From Cyclina sinensis (taxonomy: Eukaryota > Mollusca > Bivalvia > Venerida > Veneridae), in assembly GCA_012932295.1 (NCBI GenBank), contig JAAONU010000013.1:39384627-39448626 (forward strand): a DNA stretch of 64,000 nt, in the 5' to 3' direction. Each line of letters begins with the position of its first letter. The first letter of the stretch is position 1. Below the pieces are notes generated by a model. That model was not told where the DNA came from. It saw only the letters and a program-made list of their open reading frames with translations, and did no database searches. The position numbers and the translations under genes were made by a program. This document shows positions 48,333 through 59,304 of this stretch, in pieces.

Positions 48333-49504
48333 TACCTGTCACCCTTAGAGAACAGATTTAACTATCAGAGACAATAAGACTTGCATTGTATCTTTCAGCT
48401 CATTTTCAATTAGAGAAAATCTGTTTGAAATAAAGTTACCCTCAGATTCAATCTTGTGAAGTTTCATACTGTGTTAGTTATATAGTGGTTTGGGACATTT
48501 ATTCATGATAAAAATGCCTGTGCCGAGACAAGTGAAGACACCATGTTGCTGAACATGTCACATAGTACAGAAAGCACCTGCTTCGGGATGCAGTATTCTA
48601 TACCGGTATTTAACCAGAATTCGCCAAGTTGGCGTTCATGAAAAACTGCACTTTCCCATGCAATATGACCTCATCAGCCGATTTCTGTCAGTTAATAAAG
48701 ACTTCAGGAACAGTAACAAGGAAAAGTACAAAAAACAGTTTTTTAATTTCTACTGTTCAACTGTGAAAGAGCTGCTTTAATAAATAAATTGGTCTTTCCA
48801 ATCTGAGATTTCACATGGTAAGGATTTATGCATGTTGTTTTTATGCACTTACAACATTTTGTGGAGCAATTAAACAGAAAAACACCGTGCAACAGTAGTT
48901 AAGACAGGATATTCTGCACAAGTATTGCTAGAAAGTCTTTTTCATTTCCTTGAGGCGACCATCATAAAGGTGTCAAAACATCTTTGATGTGTTGTGTCAA
49001 ACCAAACATAAAAAGACAACTAACACTGCTCCACCAGATGTCCTCTGGAACCTCTGAGCCAATTTTAATGTATCAGAAAAAATTAACTTGTTAAAATTAA
49101 ATGTATCTTTTTTTGTCTGATTCTTTACATAATTAAATGTTCTTATGTAATGACTGCTATAGCTTTTTTGTGTGTGTCAAAGATCATCTACCTTGCAAAA
49201 AAAGATCAGGAAAGAGAGATCTCTAGCACAAATAATTTCAAATTAAAAAGACAGTGCTTGTGTTTTATAGCTGTAACTATGCAATCCCTAGCAATCATCA
49301 TGAAATTGCTTACATTCATTTCAACATAATGTACCATATATTTCACTAAATGCTTCATGCCAGCATGGGAATTTCTAATCTAAGAAATCACAAGAGCTAA
49401 ATTTTAACATCTGTGTGAGGAAGAACAAGTTCTCCCTCATTATTTGAATTGTATTCCAAAGCACTTGTAATATGTTTTACAGTTCAAAACTATACCATTA
49501 TCTA
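48333..49504. other. noncoding, no feature seen
   Basis: AT-rich DNA with no supported exon. Confidence 0.4.
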
Positions 49505-50095
49505 ACTTGAGCTATCACTAAATGTGATTAATACCCCCGGAAGACTGCTTTGGAACTGAGGAAGTTGTAAGTAACAGAATACTTTGTAAAAGAATTGAAA
49601 TAGAGTGATGGTTGTGGGCAATTAAAGATAGTTGTGGTTCTTGTACACTGCATTTCCTGTCATTGTGTTTGACCACTGTATGAAGTTGCATTGAATTCCA
49701 ACCAGTAGTTTTCAAGTTATGCTCTGGACAAGAAAAACCAACTAAGGGAAATAACTGTGCAAATAGTGAAGACAGAGTTATATCTCTTGTACACTGATTT
49801 CCTCTCATTGTGCTTGACCATTGTATGCAGTGAATTCCAAACATTAGTTTTCAAGTTATGCTCCGGACAAGGAAAACCAACAAAGGGCAATAACTCTGCA
49901 AATAGTGAAGATGGAGTTATGATTCTTGAACACTGCACTTCCTCTCATTGTGCTTAAACATTGTATGAAGCTGCATTGAATTCAAACCATTGGTTTTCAA
50001 GTTATACTCCAGTCAAGGAAATTTCAACAGACCGACCAACCAACCAGCCACCGGGTGACTCCTATATACCCCAAACTTCCTTTAGGGGGGCATAT
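49505..50095. repeat. tandem-core repeat element, three ~165-bp units
   Basis: Left edge GATTAATACCCCCGGAAGAC. Three units each contain TTTTCAAGTTATGCTCxGGACAAG-type text and CACTGxATTTCCTxTCATTGTG. Then a GACCGACCAACCAACCAGCC run and right edge GGTGACTCCTATATACCCC. This is the clearest complete example of the left edge / tandem core / tetranucleotide / right edge plan in the window. Open frames inside are artefacts. Confidence 0.8.
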
Positions 50096-53030
50096 TGATA
50101 TAATTATCAGAATAAAGTGGGACTGAGTGTCACTGTGTCACTCAAACTGAAAAAAAGAAGCCTCTTTTGGCTTATGAAGACACCTTCTACACAAGAACAT
50201 AATCTCTTACAGAGGATATATCCTATACTGCCAATGACAGACAGACAGTTTAATCAATTTGAGGCCTTTTAATTACTTTCTTACTGCTCACATGTTGAAG
50301 CTTGTTTGAATGCTAAAAAGTTCTAATTGCTATACAATAAAGAAGCAGATAGCCCTTTCTTCTTTCACCCCTTGATATGATGTCAGAAAAGGTCTCAAAA
50401 CATTTTGATCTTCGAACCTCTACACCAGGAGAACCCTTATAAATCTACAAGGTAACTCAGATTGTCTTCATGTTATTACAAAGATAAATACATTATTTTT
50501 GAACACACACTTCCACATTCAGCTGTCTGGGGTTGAATGTAAAAACGTGTCCATTATCAGCTTGTATACTTACTTTAATTAGCCCTACTTAAGTAAGTAA
50601 AACATTTTGATGAAGTCACAGAGGAAATATTTAAGCACAGATTTTAATGGGACACCTCTAAGGTTGTATCAGTAATTTACCATGTAAACCTCTATGTGTC
50701 AATCTGTGGTCATTTCAAAACATTATTATTGTAGTTAATGAAGAACTTTGTCAATCGAATAATACTCTGTAATGACCACTTCAACTGACTCATTCTACAT
50801 CTGTCACATGGACAAAGCATGTGAATTAGTTTACATGGTTAAAATAATACAATTATGTGAATTTGACAGCTGTCATTAAAGTATTTGGAAATGTGACAAT
50901 AAAAATACCGATCACTCTACAGGATTTCTTAAAACTCTCTTTTTGTACTATGAAAAATTAAATCCCACTTTATGACCACTATTTGAAGTTACAAAACAGG
51001 ACGTTCTGATCAACCAATGAAATTATCACACATTTCATGTACCTTATCTAAATAAGTTAGGATCAGCTAATGGAATTTCAACACACATAATTACATGTAT
51101 TTATAAATATAATATAATACATAAATAAAAACTTAAGTCAAGTTTGTTGTTGATCAAAATTTTATCTCTTAATTTCACTTATCTATGGAAAAGTATTAAA
51201 CTTTAAAAGAATCTAACATGTCAGTTATTTTATTATTTTTTTAATCTTACCTTGGTAATAAATACATCATATCATACTGTATCCTAAATGTCTTTCTTAA
51301 GTAAACTGTTTTTTCAATTAAATTTGGAAAAGTTTAAAACCTGTTTCAATATTTCTCATAACAGGAAATAATATAAAATTATAAATATAAACAACAAACC
51401 TGAATAAGTTGCAGAAAAATATTGTATCTTAAAAAAACACAAAATATAATAGTCCAGCTAGGACTGCCTTCTGCTAAATGATAGATCAGCTTATGTCTAT
51501 ACAACTTCACTGTCAGAACTTGTTGTAAACTATTTTTTTGCCCTTAAACGTGACAACCAACTTGCCGAATCAATGCACTTACAACAGGATTTCAATGTGT
51601 ACAAGAGTTTAATGTATGTATTACATGACAGGATAAAACACCAGGATAAAATTAGACTACCAAACACGTGGCCATATATTTAAAATATTTTCATCATGTC
51701 ATTTTTTAATCTGAAAAAAAAATTGTACCACAACTAGACCAAAACATCAGCAATTGGGATAATGCTATTTCATCCGGCATCTCACGTTAAGTTCATAAAA
51801 CAGTACTAAATTTACACCTGAGTGATGCTCTATTAACAAATCCTGTTTGTGAAAATAAAATACCTACATTAATTCAAAGTTATTTTAGAGTTATTTATGT
51901 CTTGTGACTGAGTAATGCAATTTGAGGTAAAAATGCTGATTAAGATATGGAGCAAAAATGAAAACATTTATTGAAACAAAGAAATCAATTTTTGAAGGCA
52001 TTTTCTGTACTATGACAAGACTAACACTTAGACGGACTACAGTCCTGGATCAGTGTTCATTTAAACATTCATTAAGAAATGTGAACACATAGAAAATAAA
52101 AAAGATAATTTCAACACTTACTTTGCTCAGCCTGCCCACAACTAGACAGAAAATGACCTCACAAATCTTCTGATTATGGCCATGATATAGTCATAAAATC
52201 CTTATCAATTTAACTGCAGATTTCATTGATAGGACGAAAGACCCTTTAGTTATTTCAATGATGTCATTTTGTTACTGATAAATGTAAGCAAGTATGTTAA
52301 ACATGTCAATTAAGGTGAGTAACAACATGCCTAAAGCCATAGAAGGTGTTCACATAATTATTACATTATAAAGTCCATGCATTCACAATGATGAAATCTG
52401 TCAACTTTTTTTATTCTTATTTCTGATTGTCTGCATGATAAACCATTGGTACATCTTAGCCTACAATGTGAAACATTTTCACAATATTGCAAGACTTTAT
52501 TAAACTTGTCTGTTATATATTCAAAATAAAACTCATAATTTTGTTAATTCCTTTAGATATTTCGAAATTCATATCTCAATCAAGTAAAGGGACACCACTC
52601 CTGAAACTCCTTTGCTCCAGTCAACAAAGGTATTTCTGACATGTTCAATTCCAGTTTAATGAGGATTTATAGATTTTTAGTAAAAAGATATTGAAAAACA
52701 TTATTTTAACTAAGAGGAACACAGGTTTATCAATCCTCACTGTTGTTAAACTGATATTCATTATGAACACAAATGACCACAGACAAGACCTATAGTTGCA
52801 CCACAGTGAAGCATTAACGGCATTTTTTCTTTTCTTTTTTTCTCTCAAACTGTGTACATTTCACACATATTTTGCAGCTGCAAAACAATAACTGCAGCAT
52901 TGGTCAGTTATATAAACGACTTCTCCACCTTAATGGTTTGTAAACAATGTGGTATGAAAGTATAATATATAATTTACAGCAATGTTACTCCTTCATTTAA
53001 CAAGCAGCCCTTAAAACCTTGCCTTGATGG
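50096..53030. other. noncoding, no feature seen
   Basis: Long AT-rich stretch. No exon, repeat edge or RNA gene could be supported on either strand. Confidence 0.4.
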
Positions 53031-53112
53031 AGGCAACTGACTCTGCCTAAGAGACCAGTACAGACCAAGATGATATCTGCACATTCCTGCAGTCTGATCA
53101 TGGTCTGCACTA
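53030..53112. repeat. short hairpin repeat (copy 3)
   Basis: GAGACCAGTACAGACCAAGA and CATGGTCTGCACTAA form the arms; GCAGTCTGATCATGG is shared with copy 2. Confidence 0.7.
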
Positions 53113-53693
53113 ATAATTATTAATTATTCATTTTTGTCACTGGTAATTCCTTTTAATAAATTATTCCCTCTTCCTTTTTTAACTATTGATGTCTGAAATA
53201 AAAAAAAAGGTTTCAAATTCACTGCACACTGTATTAAGCAACAAATAGTACATACCTGATATAAACCTTTAGCATAATAATAAAAGTAATTTGATAATCA
53301 TATAACTTCAGTCAGTCTAATGAATTAAATGGTCTAATTCAGTTTCAAATATTTTTATATACTTCATCTAATATTTGTATCCTGTAGTTGTTTTTTTCCC
53401 CCAATCAATTTTTTTTTCTGTATTTACTAAACTCTCAATATCCTGGTATTTACTACACCAGATTTTGACCAACCAATGATATGTTATTTTGTTTCTTAAA
53501 TATTAGACCCGCCTATATTCTGTTTACAGGTTTTTGTTCAGCTTATAGATAATTGTAAATATGTTGACATGGTTGTGAAAGTTACAGTGGCAATAAAATT
53601 AATGATTTATTACTTTATTACCACCACAATCCCCTCACATGTCTTTTCATATATGCAAACTCTTACATCCTTATTGACAAACTTGAATCATCA

Positions 53694-54124
53694 TTAAAGG
53701 GGCTGTACTCTGGATATAAAAATATTTTTTACATAAATTAAATATCTAGATGCCGTGAGATTATAACATGATATTTTACTTCAAAACTGATTATAAAAGT
53801 CAAAATAGAACCAAAAAAAATATATTCGCTTCAGCTTGATTTGAACTCTGGACCCTCATGTTAACAAACTTTTCCAATGCTTTTACTGTCACCACTATCA
53901 CTGCAACTGAAAAAACAATTATTTACTTTAAATGTTATACGATTATAGTTATACCGTCGCGTTACGGTATAACACTATGAAAGGAAAAAAATCAATTTAT
54001 AATGTAATTATCTGACTTATTCTTTGTCAGTTAGTTAGTTTTTAAGCATTAGTCAATAATATTACAAGAAATTTATAATAAGAGAACTTTCTTTTTTTTG
54101 TCATCTGGAGCACAGCCCCTTTAA
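53694..54124. mobile_element. 431-bp MITE with TTAA ends and inner hairpin
   Basis: Ends TTAAAGGGGCTGTACTC (53694) and GAGCACAGCCCCTTTAA (54124) are inverted with one mismatch. The outer TTAA may be the target duplication, as for piggyBac-type elements. Near the middle GTTATACCGT and ACGGTATAAC (53948-53973) form a perfect 10-bp stem. No coding capacity. Confidence 0.75.
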
Positions 54125-54239
54125 CCTTATCCTGAACTTCAACTTATTACTGCCAAAAGTCAACACTGACTATACTAGGCAGGCACATGTCAGGAACATT
54201 AAAATAATAAAAGATAATAACAAAGAAAACAAGATTTTA

Positions 54240-56090
54240 CTAAAGATCTTACTTAATCATTTATTTTGAATGTTTAAAATCTATAAAACTTGTTTAGTCT
54301 ACTGATAAAAGCTGGCACAGTTGGGGTAGCCCTGATCTTGCTCGGTAATTCGTTCCAGAGTTGTATAATCCTTGGGAAGAATGAGTTCATGTTATGTTGT
54401 GTTTTTGATTGCAGGATGAGGAATTTGTTGTTTCTTGTGTTTGTAAGGTGATTGTGACTGACACTGACTTGTTTGCTTTTTATGCCCTTGAAGGGAGGCA
54501 TATAGTTTTTGAACTGTCCGTCTGTATGTCCATCGGCACTACCGAAAAAAAAAAGGGGGCCATCTAACTGTAAACATAACAAAAGAGAACAATAGAGTTC
54601 ACTCCGTAACAATAGAATAAGGGGCCATTGGCCCTCTTTTAAACAAAAGAAAATAACAAAAGAAAAGGCCCTCTATCCAGTTTCAGCCGGACTGTCGTCC
54701 GTCCATCAGTCCGTCCAAAAACTTTAACATTGACCATAACTTCCTTATTAGTAAGTGGATTTTCTTCATATTTGGACACAACATCCCTTTGGACAACACC
54801 TTCCCAATGACTTATATTTGTTTGACCTTGACCCCTGAATGACCTTCGTCTTGAAAATCCAATTGTCCAAAACCTTTAACATTGGCCATTACTTCCATAT
54901 TAGTAAGTAGATTTACTTCATACTTGGACACAACATCCTTTTGGACAACACCTTCCCACTAACCTATATTTGTTTGACCTTGACCCCTGAATGACCTTCG
55001 TCTTGGACATCCAATTATCAGAAAACTTTAACATTTGCCATAACTTCCACATTAGTAAGTGGATTTACTTCATACTTGGACACAACACACCTTTGGACAA
55101 GACCTCCCACTGACCTATATTTGTCTGACCTTAACCCCTGAATGACCTTCATCTTGGACATCCAATTATCAGAAAACTTTAAAGTTTGCCATAACTTCCA
55201 CATTAGTAAGTGGATTTACTTCATACTTGGACACAACACACCTTTGGACAAGACCTCACACTGACACATATTTGTCTGAACTTGACCCTGAATGACCTTC
55301 ACTTTGAAGACCCAATTGTCCAAAAACTTTATTTGCCCATAACTTCAACATTAGGAAGTGAATATACTTCATACTTGGACACAACACACCTTTGGACAAG
55401 ACCTCACACTGACACATATTTGTCTGAACTTGACCCTGAATGACCTTTACTTTGAAGACCCAATTGTCCAAAAACTTTATTTGCCCATAACTTCAACATT
55501 AGGAAGTGAATATACTTCATACTTGGACACAACACGTTTTTTGACAAGACCTTCCCATTGACCTATATTTATTTGACCTTAACCCCTGAATGACTGGTTC
55601 TCAGCTCAAAGGTCAAAGCACCACTTCGGGAGTATAGTCATCTTACAGTGACAGTTCTTGTTTATTTTATGTAGCATGACCAGGCTGGCATGGTTTCACC
55701 TTTGTTCCAATGTTGACCATTTTAGTTACTTAATCATGTTTGTCACACTGCTTGAATAGTGGTAATCATTATGAAAGTACCTTGCAGCTGACTTCTGTCC
55801 TGTGAGTTAGATATTTCTGCCTGGGGTGCCATGATTATGGTTAAGCAGTATTCGACCTGTGGTCTTACATATGTTTTGTATGCTGCTTCTTTGTTCTGTG
55901 TTTTGACATTTTGTCTGATGAACCTTAACTTTATGTGGAATGACCAGTTCAGGTTACTACTTACTGTAACTCCTAAGTATTTTGCATTTTCTGTGGTTTT
56001 CGGTTTAGTGCTATGTATGTCATTTCAGTTTCTTTTTGATGCAAATACTGAACTAATTTATCACCATTACATTTTTTTTAACAAATGTTG
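54240..56090 (-). pseudogene. LINE ORF2 remnant split by a later insertion
   Basis: On the minus strand 56010-55665 reads AKYLGVTVSSNLNWSFHIK, then EAAYKTYVRPQVEYC, and in a second frame WSTLEQR-stop-NHASLVMLHK. These are the RT thumb and following domain of a Jockey/CR1/L2-like LINE. The expected continuation appears only at 54485-54274: QVSVSHNHLTNTRNNKFLIL then NSFFPRIIQLWNELPSKIRA, ending in a stop. The 1.2 kb between is foreign tandem-core repeat. Stops and shifts show the LINE is dead. Confidence 0.8.
54475..55665 (-). repeat. tandem-core element inserted in the LINE
   Basis: Five or more ~150-bp units with AACTTTAACATTGGCCATAAC, TTCATACTTGGACACAACA and GACCTTGACCCCTGAATGACC (plus strand). 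Edges: TATAGTTTTTGAACTGTCCG (54498) and CTTACAGTGACAGTTCTTG (55643). A further insert (54555-54665, with GGGGCCATTGGCCCTCTTTT) sits near the left edge. The same family lies inverted at 58715-59260. Confidence 0.75.
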
Positions 56091-56199
56091 ATTCCAGTAT
56101 AGAGTGGAACCGGACAAAATCTGTCCTGAACTTTCTCAAAATAATTTAAGCAATAAATTTAAAAATAGAAATGAAGGAGCATAAAATTCTAGAACATGA

Positions 56200-57830
56200 T
56201 GGCTTTAAATTGTTCACCTGAGTCCCACTTCTCAAGTTTCATAATTTTAATTTATTTTGAAATCAGGCCAGCGGTTTGTAAGTTTAAATCAAAGTTGTGA
56301 AATCACTATCATGCATATATGGCAAAATATGCCTCTTTTTAGCCCCAGTACCTCTGGAATCCATGATGAGATCAAGTAGGTTCAGGAAAAGTTAGGAGAT
56401 CTATTGTTTATAAATGTTTTGTGAAAGTTTTGTTAAAATTAAATCTAACATGTCTATAACACTATGACATAGGTAGAAAAAATCTGCTTTTAACCTCTGT
56501 GACCTTGACCCCAGTGACCTCTATGCAAAGCACCTACATGTACATACTAAATATCTAAGATATTGGCCAATAATTGAAGGCTACATAACTTAAGTAGAAA
56601 ATTCTATTATCTGCCTTTATGAATTTGATCTTGACTGCAGTGAATTGTACAGGTTAATGGAACCTATAAACTAGGGATGGGAACGAATACTAATATCAAT
56701 ATTCCAATATTCGCTTTGCCATATTCGAATATATTCGAATATTTGTTGTTTTTTTGTTCAGTCAGTTACCCGAATTTTGGTATCCGAACATTGGTACTGT
56801 TTTATCACTTGTTGTCGGGGGAAACAGCTATGTATTATCTAGAAATGGTGTAGAAATGGCTTGTTTTATATAAGTTATAAATACTTATTAAGTGATTGGC
56901 AATACATAATATATTCCGTTCATTAAAACTGCGTGAAATAAGCCCAAACTTGAGAGAGGTGCATGTTTTTTTTTTTTCTATACAGCTTATTTCAATATTG
57001 TTAAGCGATAATCAAACATAAAGCTAGGATGATTTTTTTCAAATATACTTATATGAGGAAAATATTTGAGCTATTCTACTGATTGGGCAACTAAAAAGTA
57101 ATATCAATAGAGTTGACTGGTTGTTCGTTTTTGTAAAACATGACGTTAATTCCTTGAATATTGTGAGACAGACAACTTCTAAAATTTGTGAAATAAACAG
57201 GCGCCAATTGAAATGAACAAAAGATTAAAAGGTATCACAAATACGCCTGTGGCAAACTGTTTATCCGTAACGATTGTCCCTGCCAATTATGCATTGCAAT
57301 TTTATTGTTAATTGGATCATTTTTGACACGAGATAAAGAAACAAAATACCAAACAGATTAGGGTTTTTGCATAATCAAAATGCTTCTTACAATAAAAAAA
57401 CAATGATGCTTTATTTGAAAAAAAAATCATTTTAGAATATTCGAATTTGATTTTCAGATTCGAATATTCGGTGGATTTTCAATATTCGAAAATTCGTTCC
57501 CATCACTACTATAAACCAAATATCTAATATGTTGGTCAATAAATAAAGGCTCTGTGACAGAAAGTTGATCAATCTATTATTAGCCTTAGAGACCTTGACC
57601 CCAGTGATCTCCAACCCCACACAGTAGTAGAAGTCCATACAAGGCACTTGCATACAAAATATCTAAGATATCGGTCAATAAATGAAGGCTTCATAACCAA
57701 AATTAGAAAAATCTATTTTAAGACTTGGTGATCTTTACCCCATTGAAAGGTCAAGGCTCAGAGGGCAAGCAACCTACCCATCCAAAACAAGGGCGATCAG
57801 TGATCACATGTGTCGCCTGATGATAGCCAA
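56200..57830. repeat. tandem-core repeat host of the hAT-type MITE
   Basis: Units about 170 bp apart share AAATATCTAAGATATTGGxCAATAA-type text (56547, 57517, 57657) and GACCTTGACCCCAGTGA (56503, 57591). The 837-bp MITE interrupts one unit. No coding potential. Confidence 0.65.
56664..57516. mobile_element. 837-bp hAT-type MITE with perfect 8-bp target duplication
   Basis: Element 56672-57508. Ends TAGGGATGGGAACGAAT and ATTCGTTCCCATCACTA are inverted with one mismatch, extended by AATATTCG-rich subterminal repeats on both sides. CTATAAAC occurs exactly at 56664-56671 and 57509-57516. An 8-bp duplication with T-A-G type ends is diagnostic of hAT elements. No transposase frame, so non-autonomous. 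Confidence 0.9.
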
Positions 57831-57841
57831 TTAAACATTAG

Positions 57842-58680
57842 TATTGAGAGGTGATTGGACAGTCTGTAGGCTAAAACGCATATTTTTATTCAAGGACCAT
57901 AACTCAGCTAAAAATCATCCAACAGAAAAACCTGTAAGACATGCGCAAGTACTTGAGGTACAGATCAATCCTGTAACATTTCATTTAAATTGCTTTAGTA
58001 GTATAAGAGAAATAGTCCGGACAAACTTTAAAAATAAAAATCTTTAAAGGGCAATATATCCAACAAAAATCATTGAACTGGAAAATGCTGATAATATGCA
58101 CAACTAGACTTGGTACTGATCATTCCTGTAAAGTTTGGATGAAATCGCACCAGTAGTTTCTGAGGAGTAGTCAAGACAAGTTTTGTGATGGACAGACAGA
58201 CAGACAGACAGATGGACAGACAGATGATGGGGAAGTGATCCCTATATGTCATGGCTACTTTTTAGCATGTCGCAGCTACTGTGAAGCCTGCAACACAAAA
58301 TTCATTATTTGGCCAAAACGCCTTTTTCATTCAAGGGCCATAACTCAGCCAAAAAATCATTCAACCAAAAAAACCTGTTAGATATGCGCAAGTACTTGAG
58401 GAACAGATTAATCCTGTAATATTTCATTCAAATTGCTTTAGTAGTATAAGAGAAATAGTCCAACAAACTTTAAAAATAAAAATCATAATGGGGCCATAAC
58501 TCTCACAAAAATCATTGGAATAGAAAATGCCGATAATATGCACAACTAGACTTGGTACTGATCATTCCTGTCAAGTTTGGATGAAATCGCACCTGTAGTT
58601 TAGAGAGTAAAGAGTAGTCCGGACAAGTTTTGTGATGGACGGACGGACAGACGACGGAGAAGCGATCCCTATATGCCCAA
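57842..58680. repeat. two direct copies of a ~430-bp element with GACA run
   Basis: Copy A 57880-58240 and copy B 58310-58675 share AAGGxCCATAACTCAGC, GCGCAAGTACTTGAGG, TAGTAGTATAAGAGAAATAGTCC, TGCACAACTAGACTTGGTAC and TGGATGAAATCGCACC. Each ends with a GATGGACxGACAGAC run, GGxGAAGxGATCCCTATATG. Copy A has a longer GACA array (58193-58218). Confidence 0.8.
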
Positions 58681-58714
58681 AAAAACTAATGAAATAAAAA
58701 AAAAACAAACAAAA

Positions 58715-59260
58715 CAAAAACTGTCACTGCAAGATGACAATGCCCCCGAATTGGTGATTTGACTTTGAGCTGAGGACCAGTCATTCAAGGGTCAAGGTCA
58801 AATAAATATAGATCAATTTGAATGTCTTGTTCAAAGGAGTTTTGTGTCCAAGTTTGAAGTAAATCCACTTTCTAATAAGGAAGTTATGCCCAATGTTAAT
58901 GTTTCTGGACAATTGGATCTTCAACGTGAAGGTCATTCACAGTGAAGGTCAAATAAATATAGGTCAGTAGGAAGGTCTTGTCCAAAGGGGTGTTGTGTCC
59001 AAGTATGAAGTAAATTCAGGTACTAATAAGGAAGTTATGGTCTGACAATGTTATAGTTTTTGGACAAATGGATCTTCAAGGTGAAGTTCATTCAGGGGTC
59101 AAGGTCAAACAAATATAGGTCAGTAGGAAGGTGTTGTCCAAAGGGGTGTTGTGTCCAAGTACATGTATGAAGTAAATCCACTTACTAATAAGGAAGTTAT
59201 GGCCAATGTTAAAGTTTTTGAACAGACTGATGGACGGACAGTTCAAAAACCAATGAAATG
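58715..59260 (+). repeat. tandem-core element, inverted relative to 54.5-55.7 kb
   Basis: Starts ACTGTCACTGCAAGATGACA (58719), then three ~165-bp units with AAGGTCAAATAAATATAG, TTGTGTCCAAGT-TGAAGTAAAT and AAGGAAGTTATG. Ends ACTGATGGACGGACAGTTC (59227-59245). It is the reverse complement in order and sequence of the element inside the LINE. Confidence 0.8.
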
Positions 59261-59269
59261 AAAATACAA

Positions 59270-59271
<2 letters not shown>

Positions 59272-59302
<31 letters not shown>
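59272..59302. repeat. (GT)n microsatellite
   Basis: About fifteen GT units followed by a purine run AAGGGAGGGGGGAGGGGAGG. Confidence 0.95.

Positions 59303-59304
<2 letters not shown>

Noticed and set aside
49518..49957. Overlapping 66-108 residue frames at 49.5-49.9 kb
   Set aside because: Artefacts of the three-unit tandem core of the repeat element.
55018..55561. Overlapping 60-77 residue frames at 55.0-55.6 kb
   Set aside because: They repeat with the ~150-bp tandem units of a noncoding element.
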